DNA of 64,000 nucleotides. Source: CALLPQ01 sp964392325. Lineage in GTDB: Bacteria > Pseudomonadota > Alphaproteobacteria > Caulobacterales > Parvularculaceae. Location: contig CAYMPJ010000002.1 in the NCBI GenBank assembly GCA_964392325.1, positions 152,526 through 216,525 of the forward strand, read 5' to 3'. The notes under the pieces were generated by a model. That model saw nothing but the letters and a program-made list of their open reading frames with translations. It was not told where the DNA came from and searched no databases. A program made the translations under genes and the position numbers. Shown here piece after piece: positions 43,478 to 52,757 of this stretch; within the stretch, counting starts at the first letter, position 1; each line of letters opens with the position of its first letter.

Positions 43478-44998
43478 TCAGCCAACACTTCCTTCAAGGC
43501 TAACGCTCACTAATTTTTGCGCTTCAACAGCAAATTCCATGGGTAATTCCTGCAAGACTTCCTTACAAAAACCATTCACCAATAATGCCACCGACTCCTC
43601 TTCAGTAAGGCCGCGCTGCATACAATAAAAAAGCTGGTCTTCGGAGAGGCGCGATGTTGTTGCCTCATGTTCCAAAATGGCAAACGGGTTTTTACTCTCC
43701 ACATAAGGCACAGTATGCGCGCCGCAATTGCCGCCAATCAGCAATGAATCACACTGGGTGAAATTGCGGACGCCCTTGGCCTTGCGATTTACCGAAACCA
43801 ATCCGCGATAGGTTGAATTTGACTGCCCTGCGGAAATCCCTTTGGAGATAATCCGCGATTTTGTGTTTTTGCCCAAATGGATCATCTTGGTGCCGGTATC
43901 GGCCTGTTGGTGATTATTAGTGATGGCGATAGAATAAAACTCACCTTGCGATCCATCCCCCTTCAACACGCAAGAGGGATATTTCCACGTTACCGCAGAA
44001 CCGGTTTCAACTTGCGTCCATGACACTTTAGAATTCAAGCCCCTGCAATCGGCACGCTTGGTCACAAAATTATAAATACCGCCCTTGCCGTCTTTATCGC
44101 CCGGATACCAGTTTTGCACCGTTGAATATTTAATCTCGGCATTATCTTCAATAACCAGTTCCACCACGGCGGCATGCAGCTGGTTTTCATCTCGCATGGG
44201 CGCGGTGCACCCTTCCAAATAGGAGACATAAGACCCAGGCGCGGCAACAATCAGTGTACGCTCAAACTGGCCAGTATTGGCCTCGTTTATGCGAAAATAG
44301 GTTGAAAGCTCCATCGGGCAACGCACCCCTTCGGGCACATAGACAAATGTCCCGTCAGAAAACACCGCCGCATTCAAAGTCGCGAAAAAATTATCCGATG
44401 AAGGAACCACTGTCCCAAGATATTTTTTCACCAGTTCGGGATGCTCGCGAATGGCCTCTGAAATGGACATGAAGATGACGCCGGCTTTTTTCAACTCAGC
44501 TTGAAACGTCGTTGCCACCGACACTGAATCAAACACCGCATCCACCGCAACCTTTGGCGCATCTGGATTGGTGCGTGCCTCAGCGGCGGAGCCGGCTGCC
44601 CCTTCAACGCCCAGCAAAACTTCTGCCTCTCGCAAGGGAATGCCAAGCTTTTTAAAGTCAGCCAGAATTTCTTCAGGCACATCGTCAATACTCTCATATT
44701 TCGCGCCAGATTTAGGTTCGGCGTAATAATAAGCATCTTGATAATCGATCTCGGGATAGTCGACCATCGCCCATGTTGGCTCTTCCAGTTTCAACCAACG
44801 GGCATACGCCTCAAGACGCAATTCCAGCATCCATTCCGGCTCTTCCTTCTTGGCACTGATGAAACGCACCGTATCTTCCGACAAACCCTTCGGCGCTTTC
44901 ACCGACTCAATATCGGTGGTGAACCCATATTTATAGGTCTCCAGCGATTTGGCGGTATCAACAGTTGCCTGATCTATCGTTGCTTTTGCTTCTGACAT
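43478..44998 (-). CDS. sufB: Fe-S cluster assembly scaffold SufB
   Basis: SufB is the cluster-building subunit of SufBCD. The 506-residue protein has GLSEDTVRFISAKKEEPEWM near the start, GVRCPMELSTYFRINE, the beta-helix with YVSYLEGCTAPMRDENQLHAA and the conserved C-terminal GAHTVPYVESKNPFAILEHEATTSR. The start codon overlaps the DUF1330 stop (TAATG). sufC, normally next, is 3.9 kb downstream. Confidence 0.97.
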   Translation of the reverse strand: MSEAKATIDQATVDTAKSLETYKYGFTTDIESVKAPKGLSEDTVRFISAKKEEPEWMLELRLEAYARWLKLEEPTWAMVDYPEIDYQDAYYYAEPKSGAKYESIDDVPEEILADFKKLGIPLREAEVLLGVEGAAGSAAEARTNPDAPKVAVDAVFDSVSVATTFQAELKKAGVIFMSISEAIREHPELVKKYLGTVVPSSDNFFATLNAAVFSDGTFVYVPEGVRCPMELSTYFRINEANTGQFERTLIVAAPGSYVSYLEGCTAPMRDENQLHAAVVELVIEDNAEIKYSTVQNWYPGDKDGKGGIYNFVTKRADCRGLNSKVSWTQVETGSAVTWKYPSCVLKGDGSQGEFYSIAITNNHQQADTGTKMIHLGKNTKSRIISKGISAGQSNSTYRGLVSVNRKAKGVRNFTQCDSLLIGGNCGAHTVPYVESKNPFAILEHEATTSRLSEDQLFYCMQRGLTEEESVALLVNGFCKEVLQELPMEFAVEAQKLVSVSLEGSVG

Positions 44999-45297
44999 TA
45001 ATTTGATGTCCCAATTCCTTTGGCAAGCAGCGCTATCGTGTCCGCCCCTGCTTTGCGATCTTCAAAAGTCGTTTTATATTCATTCGAGGTAAGCCACGCT
45101 GTTGCATCTTCCTCACTTGGAAAAGACATCAATACCACGCGATCTTTATCCCAGTTTCCATCGAGAACTTTGGGATTAAAATCTGCCGACAGCATCGTCC
45201 CGTTAAATTTATCAAATATAGGCATGAAGGCTTCGGCATATCTTGCATAGGCCTCATGGTTTTTAATCTTCACCTGCACCATAAGATAAACTGTCAT
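44998..45297 (-). CDS. DUF1330 family protein
   Basis: A 99-residue ferredoxin-like-fold protein (dimeric alpha-beta barrel) with VYLMVQVKIKNHEAYARYAE and the DUF1330 core DGNWDKDRVVLMSFPSEEDA. The family has no established activity. It is translationally coupled to sufB (TAATG) and is an unusual member of a suf operon. The ATG at 45297 is used; a GTG directly before it is also in frame. Confidence 0.85.
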   Translation of the reverse strand: MTVYLMVQVKIKNHEAYARYAEAFMPIFDKFNGTMLSADFNPKVLDGNWDKDRVVLMSFPSEEDATAWLTSNEYKTTFEDRKAGADTIALLAKGIGTSN

Positions 45298-45375
45298 CAC
45301 TTAATCCCCCCGACGCCGTCACTCACGCGCGAGACCATTGCGTTATATGATCGCGAGATAAAACTGCCAATATAG

Positions 45376-45395
45376 ATTCCCGCTTTCGCGGGAAT
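45376..45395. repeat. Dispersed palindromic repeat (VIPAKAGI type)
   Basis: ATTCCCGC-TTTC-GCGGGAAT is a perfect palindrome; translated on the minus strand its surroundings give VIPAKAGIY, a peptide known from dispersed intergenic repeats in many proteobacteria. It lies between the cysteine desulfurase and DUF1330 genes (spacer 45298-45484, otherwise without features). Confidence 0.75.
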
Positions 45396-45484
45396 GACAT
45401 TGAAGTGCGCGCATGACATGAAGCGTGACAATGGCACGAAAAGAGAAAATGACATGGAAAGGGGACTAGATGAATGCGTTTCCA

Positions 45485-46627
45485 TCATGCCGCCCCTTTC
45501 TGCTTCACGCGCTCAAAAGCGCTCGGCCAGACATCACAGAAAGTATCAACATCTTCTTGGGTGGAATTCCAACCTAATGAAACACGCAATCCCGATTTTG
45601 CCAGTTCATCACTCGCACCCATCGCTAACAATACATGGCTGGGTTTCACTTTGCCCGACGAGCAGGCCGAACCGGACGAGACGGCAATTCCGGCAAGGTC
45701 CATCATCATAACTTGGGTTTCAGCAGTAAATCCGGGGGCGGATATATTCAAGGTACCGGGAAGACGCGGGACATCCCCACCCCAAACCTGCGCGCCGGCT
45801 TTAGCCAGTTGCATTTGAATCTGATCGCGCCAACGGGTAATTTCCGGCGCACGCGCTATTGTATCGGCGGCAAGCCCGCATGCCCGGCCAAGACCCGCAA
45901 TCGCTGGTACATTGCTCGTCCCCGCCCGGCGGTTCATCTCGTGCCCGCCGCCGCGCATCACCGGATCAAGCGCCAAGTTTGGCCGCACAATTAAAGCACC
46001 AACGCCAATAGGTCCGCCAAATTTATGCCCCGTCAGGCCCATCATATCAGCGCCAAGCATGACAAAATTCACAGGAATTTTTCCCACCGCCTGCGCGCCA
46101 TCAACAAAAATAAATCCCCCGGCATCATGAACAATATCGGCTGCCGCGCGCACCGGCTGAATAACGCCGGTTTCATTATTGGCAAGCATCAGACAAACCA
46201 GAAAAGCCCCCTCGCCCTCAAGATCATAATCACCAAGGCGATCGCGTAACCAATCAAGATCAACAACACCATCAGAAGTTACCGGTATGGTCTCGGTTGG
46301 CAAGCCTGTTGATTCTGCATTGGCTGGAACCGCTGCATGTTCAATAGCACTTACAAAAATTCGTTTGATCAAACCCGCATTTGTAGACCCATGCAGAGCA
46401 TAATGGATAGACTCCGTTCCACTGCTTGTAAAGATAACGCCATTCACAGGGGCATTTACAAACGCGCGCACTTGCTCGCGGGCGCGCTCCAGAATTGCGT
46501 GCACCTTGCGCCCTTCACCGTGTACGGAGGATGCGTTGCCCGGTATGGTCATGGTGTTTGCCACCACCTCGACCACCTCAGGGCGCACCGGCGTTGTTGC
46601 ATTATGATCGAGATAATGGCGGGTCAT
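45485..46627 (-). CDS. Cysteine desulfurase, IscS/NifS-like (SUF-associated)
   Basis: A 380-residue group I cysteine desulfurase: YLDHNATTPVRPEV, SSGTESIHYALHG, the PLP lysine in GLTGHKFGGPIGVGALI, and the sulfur-carrying Cys in SSGSACSSGKVKPSHVLLA. In alphaproteobacteria this second desulfurase commonly sits between iscR and sufB. It overlaps iscR by four bases. Whether it or SufS is the main sulfur donor is unknown. Confidence 0.92.
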   Translation of the reverse strand: MTRHYLDHNATTPVRPEVVEVVANTMTIPGNASSVHGEGRKVHAILERAREQVRAFVNAPVNGVIFTSSGTESIHYALHGSTNAGLIKRIFVSAIEHAAVPANAESTGLPTETIPVTSDGVVDLDWLRDRLGDYDLEGEGAFLVCLMLANNETGVIQPVRAAADIVHDAGGFIFVDGAQAVGKIPVNFVMLGADMMGLTGHKFGGPIGVGALIVRPNLALDPVMRGGGHEMNRRAGTSNVPAIAGLGRACGLAADTIARAPEITRWRDQIQMQLAKAGAQVWGGDVPRLPGTLNISAPGFTAETQVMMMDLAGIAVSSGSACSSGKVKPSHVLLAMGASDELAKSGLRVSLGWNSTQEDVDTFCDVWPSAFERVKQKGAA

Positions 46628-47118
46628 GCCACCCCCTCTTCAGGGCGCACCGGCGCATTCACGCTGGCCATGCCAAGAACCCGCTTTGCAAGCACATCTT
46701 CGAGTGTAACCGTGTTTAAAAATATCCCGATCTGGCGCCCCAGTTCATCCCACAAATCGTGGGTTAAGCAGCGCGCACTTGTCCCCTGACATCCTTTGCT
46801 GGAACCGGGGGCACAGGCAGTTGTATGAATACCCTCATCGACCGCATCGACAATCTCGGAAATTCGGATTTCCCCCGCCGGACGGTTTAACAAATAACCA
46901 CCACGAACCCCGCGTTGTGAACTCACCAGTTCGGCCTTGCGCAATTTATTGAATAATTGCTCCAGATAGGAAAGGGAAATCCCTTGGCGCAGGGAAACAT
47001 CTGATAACGTCACGGGGCACTGCTCGCCCGGCTCTTGCGCGATGGCCGAATTTACCGAGAACGCAGCTATATCTGCCATGGCACTAACGGCGTAACGACC
47101 CTTCGTTGTTAATTTCAT
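46624..47118 (-). CDS. iscR: Rrf2-family iron-sulfur regulator IscR
   Basis: IscR represses or activates Fe-S assembly genes according to its 2Fe-2S cluster. The 164-residue protein has the winged-helix start MKLTTKGRYAVSAMADIA and ISLSYLEQLFNKLRKAELV. Cluster ligands are Cys102, Cys110, Cys117 and His120; the last Cys-x2-His spacing is as in E. coli, while the first spacings are one residue or so longer. It heads the suf locus and overlaps the desulfurase gene by ATGA; it probably controls this promoter. Confidence 0.92.
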   Translation of the reverse strand: MKLTTKGRYAVSAMADIAAFSVNSAIAQEPGEQCPVTLSDVSLRQGISLSYLEQLFNKLRKAELVSSQRGVRGGYLLNRPAGEIRISEIVDAVDEGIHTTACAPGSSKGCQGTSARCLTHDLWDELGRQIGIFLNTVTLEDVLAKRVLGMASVNAPVRPEEGVA

Positions 47119-47429
47119 GATGTCCTATCCAGAAATAAATTATCGGTTCAAAACTTTTTACAAACACAAAACCAGAGTCATTGAACCTATTTTTTCAAGC
47201 AAAATTGCAATCAAAACTGGAATTCATACAAAAACGTGTTATTCCCACACTCTTTGCATCAGCCTTAATTTATCATCGCCCATGAAGCGATATATTAAAC
47301 CCGATAAAAACAGTCAAGAATAAAGCGAAATATTTTTCAATGAATTGATTTTATTGAAAAATTACCAATTCACAGACCAAGTAAAATGCTTTTTTAAAGA
47401 CTCAACCCGGGATAGTACGGAGAACATGA
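47119..47429. other. Divergent promoter region between iscR and the hydrolase gene
   Basis: An AT-rich 311-base stretch without a gene. On the iscR side GATAAT (minus strand, about 47138-47143) is a plausible -10 element. IscR control sites are expected here, but I could not match one reliably. Confidence 0.4.
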
Positions 47430-48098
47430 ATGCCAGAAGTTATTTTTGCAGGACCAGAAGGTCGCCTTGAAGGCCGCTTTCAACAGGGAAAAGGCGATAA
47501 TCCGCCCGTTGCACTGGTACTGCACCCCCACCCCATGTTTGGTGGAACAATGAATAATAAAGTGTGCTATGAACTTTATCACATGTTTCTCAATCGCGGC
47601 TTTTCGGTGTTGCGGTTTAATTTTCGCGGTGTTGGTCGCTCTCAAGGCGAATATGACCATGGACAAGGCGAACTGGCAGACGCTGCGACGGCTCTTGATT
47701 ATGTCCAGCAAACCAATCCAAACGCGCCTTTTGCGTGGGTTGCCGGGTTTTCTTTCGGCTCCTGGATCGCCATGCAACTCTTGATGCGGCGCCCGGAAAT
47801 CGTCGGCTTTATATGTGGCTCAACCCCTGCAAATCTCTATGATTTCTCGTTCCTGGCACCGTGCCCATCATCTGGCATTGTCATTCATGGCGGAGACGAC
47901 AAAGTCTGCGATCCAGAAGAAACCCGCGCTATGGTCGAGCGAACCCGCACGCAAAAGGGCCGTAAGGTCGAATTTAGTAAAGTGCCACGCGGTGACCATT
48001 TCTTCGAGCACAATCTGGAAGATTTCATGACGGTTTCCGAGCACTATCTTGATGCGCGCCTCTCACTCGATGAGCCAGCAGGCAATTATTTCGAGTAA
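47430..48098 (+). CDS. Alpha/beta hydrolase (dienelactone-hydrolase-like)
   Basis: A 222-residue hydrolase with LHPHPMFGGTMNNKV, FNFRGVGRSQGEYDHG and a nucleophile elbow GFSFGSW with Ser. The acid is probably Asp in VIHGGDDKVCD and the His lies in VPRGDHFFEH. The substrate is unknown. This family very often neighbours iscR-suf genes in alphaproteobacteria, divergent as here, so an indirect role is possible. Confidence 0.87.
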   Translation: MPEVIFAGPEGRLEGRFQQGKGDNPPVALVLHPHPMFGGTMNNKVCYELYHMFLNRGFSVLRFNFRGVGRSQGEYDHGQGELADAATALDYVQQTNPNAPFAWVAGFSFGSWIAMQLLMRRPEIVGFICGSTPANLYDFSFLAPCPSSGIVIHGGDDKVCDPEETRAMVERTRTQKGRKVEFSKVPRGDHFFEHNLEDFMTVSEHYLDARLSLDEPAGNYFE

Positions 48099-48460
48099 GA
48101 AAATAATGCCCCGAAATAATCAATGAATTGATCAATTCCATTATTGATGGAATTGATCATGGATTGGACTTCACTATTCCCGGATGATTTTAGCACCCGA
48201 TTTCCCTGTTGAAAAAAGCAGTGCTATATTTTCGATAATTTCATAGTTTTTGCTAGCCCTTGATCGCGAACACCGATCATATAGTGGACTGATTCGGGCA
48301 GTTTAGGTGTCTAGGTGCGCGTTCTCGTGATTTTAGCCAATTCACCTGCCTGTAATGCGAGAAAGACATAGATCAGTTTGGGGTCTATCTTGGGTCGGCG
48401 AACACTCAAACGAGCAGAACTGGTAACCATGCTGGTACTGCTTAAACTGGAATAGAGGCA
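48099..48460. other. Intergenic region with a perfect inverted repeat
   Basis: No gene is supported in these 362 bases. At 48129-48159 TGATCAATTCCAT and ATGGAATTGATCA pair perfectly (13 pairs, 5-base loop) 30 bases after the hydrolase stop. It lacks a T-run, so it could be a weak terminator or a protein-binding site. A minus-strand frame at 48311-48430 gives a short peptide (RRPKIDPKLI) that faintly recalls the C-terminal helix-turn-helix of serine recombinases; see findings. Confidence 0.5.
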
Positions 48461-51400
48461 ATGATTAAGGCACTCATGCATAAGGGTGAAAATCATCAGC
48501 GGGGGCAAAAATCGCGCTTCCCGAATTCTGCATCTTGCCCGAATGCGTGCCCAAACTCGCGATTCAACCTGTTTTTAAAAAATACTGCGGCCAGTCTTTT
48601 AAACTTTCCTATCAGCTCCTCTGCGCTTCGGGCCACTTTTCTGGGTTCTGCAAGCCTGTCTGCCTGGCCGCAAGCTATCGCACAATCTGTTGGCTCGGCC
48701 CCGACCTCATCTCCGCAAGTTCCCGGTCTTATTGAGGCGATTGGCTTGCCAGGTCTTGGCATGGCCGCAATGACCGGGCTTGCCGTTGCCGCTACCATGT
48801 GGGCGATGAGAGTTTCGATGGCCTCCAAGACGATTTCTTCCGACTGGTCGCGCAAACTCGCACAAATGGAAGCTAAGCTGGAAAAATCCGATGCTGTGCT
48901 TGCTGCTCATCCCGGTCTGGTACTGGTTTGGGAAGACGATTTTAACGCCCTTGAAAATGGCTGGGGACAACCCAAAATTCTTGGTGGTCCAGCGGCAATG
49001 GCATCACTCTTATCATTCTCGGTACGACAGGCTATTCCCCCTGAAGAGCCGGAACAAAATGATGGCGACGAAACCATACAGCACCATACTCCGGTAGGTC
49101 AGCTGCTTGAGACATTAGGCGATCTTCCACTAGAAGATGATGCGGAAGATGTAAAAACACTGCGCGAAAAAGTTCGTGACTTGCGCGCTCACGGCATTCC
49201 CTTTTCCGGTTCGGTTGTCACTCTCGAGGGCCGTGCTATCGAGGCCGATGGCCGCGTGGCTGGCTCGCAAGTAGGCTTATGGCTAACTGATCCTGCGGCA
49301 CGCATGGCCGAAGATGATGGCATGATGGGAAAAATCCGAGAGCGGACAATTGATTTACACGGCGCGCTCTCATTTATGGAAAAAACCCTGATTCCAACGT
49401 GGCGGCGCGATGCGGACTTAAATCTGGCGTGGGTGAACCGCGCCTATTGCGAAGCAGTGGAGAGTAACTCGCCCAGCGAAGTTATTCGAAAACAAATAGA
49501 GCTTGACCCATCCGCACGCAAAATTGCGCAAGAAGCAGCGGAAAAACGAAAACGCACCAATGGGCAAATTGTTGTTAACATTGATGGCGAGCGCAAGGTT
49601 TTACAAATTGTCGAAACGCCGATGCATTCTGCGGGCGGGGCGGCCATTGGCGGTATCGCGCTGGACATCACCCAACTCGATCGCTCACAGCGCGATTTGG
49701 GCGATCACCTGGAAGCAAACAGACGCATACTGAATAAAATTCCATCAGCTGTCGCCCTATTCGGGGTCGACCAAACCCTCGCCTATTACAATCGTGCCTT
49801 TCAGGAATTGTGGGGCTTTGATGACGCCGATCTTGCTGGCCGTCCAACCCATGGCGAGATACTGGATGATCTTGATCAAAACGGGAAACTTCAAGAGCGC
49901 GGCGCTGACTATCCCCAATGGAAGGCCGAACAATTAGAGCTCTATACTGGGGAGCTTGCTGTCACCGGATCAGGACGCGAAGGCAGTGCCCCAACCGAGC
50001 TTTGGCAACTCCCCGATAGTCGAACTATTAAAGTATCCCGCGAGCGCCATACCCTTGGCGGAGTGCTATTGGTGTTTGAGGATGTCACTGAAAAGCTGCA
50101 ACTTGAAACAAAATATAATACCCAGATAAAAGTCCAACATTCGACTTTGAATAATTTAGCAGAAGGCGTTGCTGTATTTGCCAGTGATGGCAGCTTGCGC
50201 CTGCATAATGATTCCTTCAGGGAATTATGGCGCCTTAGCCGTGAGTTCGTCGAAACGAGCCCCCACATTGATAAAGTCATCAATATGATGGCCCATCTGC
50301 TGCCTGATGATGACACAGCCATGCAGGAGATCAAGAAACGCACCATCTCCATGTCGCCGGAAGACCGTCAGCCCATTCGCAATCGTGAAATCCAACTCAG
50401 AGATTCGCGGACATTCTCCTACTCCACCCAGCCTCTACCCGATGGCGCTAATCTCGTGCACTTTCTCGATGTCACAGACTCCCGTGAACGCGAAAAGGAA
50501 CTGCGCGAACGCAATGATATTCTGGAAGCCGTCGGCAATTTGAAATCCAAATTTGCTGATCACGTTTCCCATCAATTGCGCACGCCGCTTGCGACCATTG
50601 TTGGCTTTTCTGAAATGTTGGAAAACCAGATGTTTGGCGTCCTGAATGATCGTCAGAAAGACTATATCGCCGATATTTTAACCGCTTCCTATCACTTGAG
50701 AGATCTGATTGATGATGTGATTGATTTGACCACCATTGATGCCGGTCAGATGGAGCTGGAAATTAGCGAAGTTAATATGCGCGATCTTGTAGAAAGCGCC
50801 GCGACTTACGCAGCTCTCAAAGCAGAAGATACCAGAGTTAATCTCAAAGTCGATTGCGCAAGGGATATCGGCATTATCGAAGCCGATGAACAACGTTTGA
50901 AGCAGGTATTGTTCAACCTTCTCTCCAATGCTTTTGCTTATACGGGCGCTGGCGGGCAAGTTACGATTGGCGCGGATCGCACAGCCGATATGGCCCGCCT
51001 CTGGGTTGCAGATACTGGTCGCGGGGTTTCCCCTGAAGATCAGGCCAAGGCCTTTGATGCCTTTGAAAGCCGCGGGCCAAGCGCCGGGGTAGGCCTTGGA
51101 TTATCCCTTGTTGAGCGATTTATTAAATTGCACGGGGGCTGGGTCCGCCTTGAATCAAACCCAGGGGAGGGCACACAGGTTACGTGCCATCTGCCCATCA
51201 CCCCTGCAATTTCCCAAAATGACGAGACCCCTGCCCCTGACGCGGCGCAGAACAAACAGGCAAACCCTTTTGGTCCGTTAAATTCTGCAATCCCAATGGG
51301 GGATATGACCCAAGGGGCAGCGAAAAAAACAACCGCTAAAAAATCATCTGCACGGCAAAATAGCAAGCGAGCAGCAACCAAACCATCAAGCTCTGGTACG

Positions 51401-51481
51401 AAGCGCAAATCGTCACGCAGCGCGAATACCGGCAACACCGACAGTTCACGCCAAAAAAAAGCCACTGAACCTGCACAGTAA
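48461..51481 (+). CDS. DivL-like PAS sensor histidine kinase with basic tail
   Basis: A protein of about 1006 residues. A membrane segment lies near residues 95-118 (GLGMAAMTGLAVAATMWAM). Several PAS-like parts follow (for example ILNKIPSAVALFGVDQTLAY and the AVFASDGSLRLHND region). The kinase core has His704 in HVSHQLRTPLATIVGFSEM, the N-box EQRLKQVLFNLLSNAF, and G-boxes ADTGRGVSPED and VGLGLSLVERF. It resembles the alphaproteobacterial DivL group but keeps the phospho-acceptor His, whereas Caulobacter DivL has Tyr. Residues 953-1006 are Lys/Ser/Ala-rich like histone H1. The start is uncertain: the first 60 residues are poorly conserved in character. Confidence 0.85.
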   Translation: MIKALMHKGENHQRGQKSRFPNSASCPNACPNSRFNLFLKNTAASLLNFPISSSALRATFLGSASLSAWPQAIAQSVGSAPTSSPQVPGLIEAIGLPGLGMAAMTGLAVAATMWAMRVSMASKTISSDWSRKLAQMEAKLEKSDAVLAAHPGLVLVWEDDFNALENGWGQPKILGGPAAMASLLSFSVRQAIPPEEPEQNDGDETIQHHTPVGQLLETLGDLPLEDDAEDVKTLREKVRDLRAHGIPFSGSVVTLEGRAIEADGRVAGSQVGLWLTDPAARMAEDDGMMGKIRERTIDLHGALSFMEKTLIPTWRRDADLNLAWVNRAYCEAVESNSPSEVIRKQIELDPSARKIAQEAAEKRKRTNGQIVVNIDGERKVLQIVETPMHSAGGAAIGGIALDITQLDRSQRDLGDHLEANRRILNKIPSAVALFGVDQTLAYYNRAFQELWGFDDADLAGRPTHGEILDDLDQNGKLQERGADYPQWKAEQLELYTGELAVTGSGREGSAPTELWQLPDSRTIKVSRERHTLGGVLLVFEDVTEKLQLETKYNTQIKVQHSTLNNLAEGVAVFASDGSLRLHNDSFRELWRLSREFVETSPHIDKVINMMAHLLPDDDTAMQEIKKRTISMSPEDRQPIRNREIQLRDSRTFSYSTQPLPDGANLVHFLDVTDSREREKELRERNDILEAVGNLKSKFADHVSHQLRTPLATIVGFSEMLENQMFGVLNDRQKDYIADILTASYHLRDLIDDVIDLTTIDAGQMELEISEVNMRDLVESAATYAALKAEDTRVNLKVDCARDIGIIEADEQRLKQVLFNLLSNAFAYTGAGGQVTIGADRTADMARLWVADTGRGVSPEDQAKAFDAFESRGPSAGVGLGLSLVERFIKLHGGWVRLESNPGEGTQVTCHLPITPAISQNDETPAPDAAQNKQANPFGPLNSAIPMGDMTQGAAKKTTAKKSSARQNSKRAATKPSSSGTKRKSSRSANTGNTDSSRQKKATEPAQ

Positions 51482-51723
51482 AACCCCTTAGAAGCAGGGG
51501 GCTTTGTGTCCAGCGTCTCTTCATTTTATAGAAGACGCCAGAGCGCTGCCCAGAGCGCTTCAGAGTCAGCTATCAAAAAAGTTCAATTGACGCGAATAAT
51601 CCTCGCCCGGCCACATCTATTCTCCGCGCAATTTTGGTATGGTCCGCGCCTTAAAATTATCCCATTAGACAGGTTTTATAAAATCTGACACACTCACATC
51701 TTAGTATTGAGAATAGATGGATT

Positions 51724-52680
51724 ATGAATTTCAACCCGATCTTACCCGCCCTGCTTGCTGGATTGCTTCATGGACTAATTACCAATTCAGCCATTTCGCA
51801 GTCATCGACCCTTTTGCAAGAAACAACGCTTCAAAGCATTCCTGACCAAACCGAGCTATCAATCACCGACTTGGGTACAAGTTTAGGATCATCCGATTTG
51901 GGGGCCGCTGAGGCGCGCCACCAAAATTGTCTGGAAGAAATACAAATCGACCCTGAAGCAGCGCGGGTAAAAGCCCAGGAATGGCACCAGACGAGCGGCG
52001 GCGTGCTTGCCACCCATTGTTTGGCTATGGCGGATCGCGCTGCAGGATTTTCCCGTCTGGCTGCGGTACGCCTTCATACGCTCGCAGAAAAAACCGGCAC
52101 TGGCCCTGATATCGTTCGCGCACGTTTGTTCGCACAAGCATCTGAAATATGGTTATCCGTGCACGAAGGTGATGCAGCAACTGAAAGTCTGGAACAAGCC
52201 TTTGCCCTGGCGCCGCAGGCCGCTGAATTATTTTTGATTTCTGCAAATATCCATTTATCCCGGCGCCGTTGGCAAAACGTGATCGATGATGTCAAGCAGG
52301 CAGAAAATCTTGGTCTGGTCACTGCAACCGGATACACAGCCCGCGCCCGGGCTTACAAAGAACTTACACAATTTGATCTTGCTACTGATGATGTTGTTCG
52401 CGCAATACGTATCGATCCGTTTAATGTCAAAGCGCTAGTCCTGCGGGGTGAATTAATTCAGACCGGCATCAATATTCGCACCAATATTCGAAAACAATCG
52501 CCAGATTCCCAATCCGATTCGGGCACCACCACTCCCTCACAAACGGATCAGACGAATAATCAAAATCAGGTATCAGATATCACCATTGAAAATAACCCGT
52601 TACCAAACCTATCTAAAACTCCGCAAGTGGCACTACCACCCGGCGAGGTAGATTTGACACTTCCTCCATTTGAAAGATAG
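51724..52680 (+). CDS. Exported TPR-repeat protein
   Basis: A 318-residue protein with a signal segment (LPALLAGLLHGLITNSAISQS) and about four TPR-like helix pairs. Examples are HCLAMADRAAGFSRLAAVRL, ASEIWLSVHEGDAATESLEQAF, ISANIHLSRRRWQNVIDDVK and ARAYKELTQFDLATDDVVRAI. The last 60 residues are Ser/Thr/Gln/Asn-rich and probably disordered. It probably acts as a periplasmic scaffold; no partner is evident. The spacer before it (51482-51723) holds no gene, only a weak CCCC/GGGG hairpin at 51482-51505. Confidence 0.8.
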   Translation: MNFNPILPALLAGLLHGLITNSAISQSSTLLQETTLQSIPDQTELSITDLGTSLGSSDLGAAEARHQNCLEEIQIDPEAARVKAQEWHQTSGGVLATHCLAMADRAAGFSRLAAVRLHTLAEKTGTGPDIVRARLFAQASEIWLSVHEGDAATESLEQAFALAPQAAELFLISANIHLSRRRWQNVIDDVKQAENLGLVTATGYTARARAYKELTQFDLATDDVVRAIRIDPFNVKALVLRGELIQTGINIRTNIRKQSPDSQSDSGTTTPSQTDQTNNQNQVSDITIENNPLPNLSKTPQVALPPGEVDLTLPPFER

Positions 52681-52757
52681 ATGACGCCAAGGGCGTCGCT
52701 AAAGGAATGGTCGATAAATTTAGAAAAATACCAGTGCCCTAGAATCGGCAAGATCAA

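Noticed and set aside
43332..43478. N-terminal extension of the RidA-like protein
   Set aside because: It translates the dispersed palindrome (PHPELVEG); the ATG at 43331 has a good ribosome-binding site and starts a signal peptide.
45297..45488. 63-residue minus-strand frame
   Set aside because: It is a translation of the VIPAKAGI-type repeat, with no coding character.
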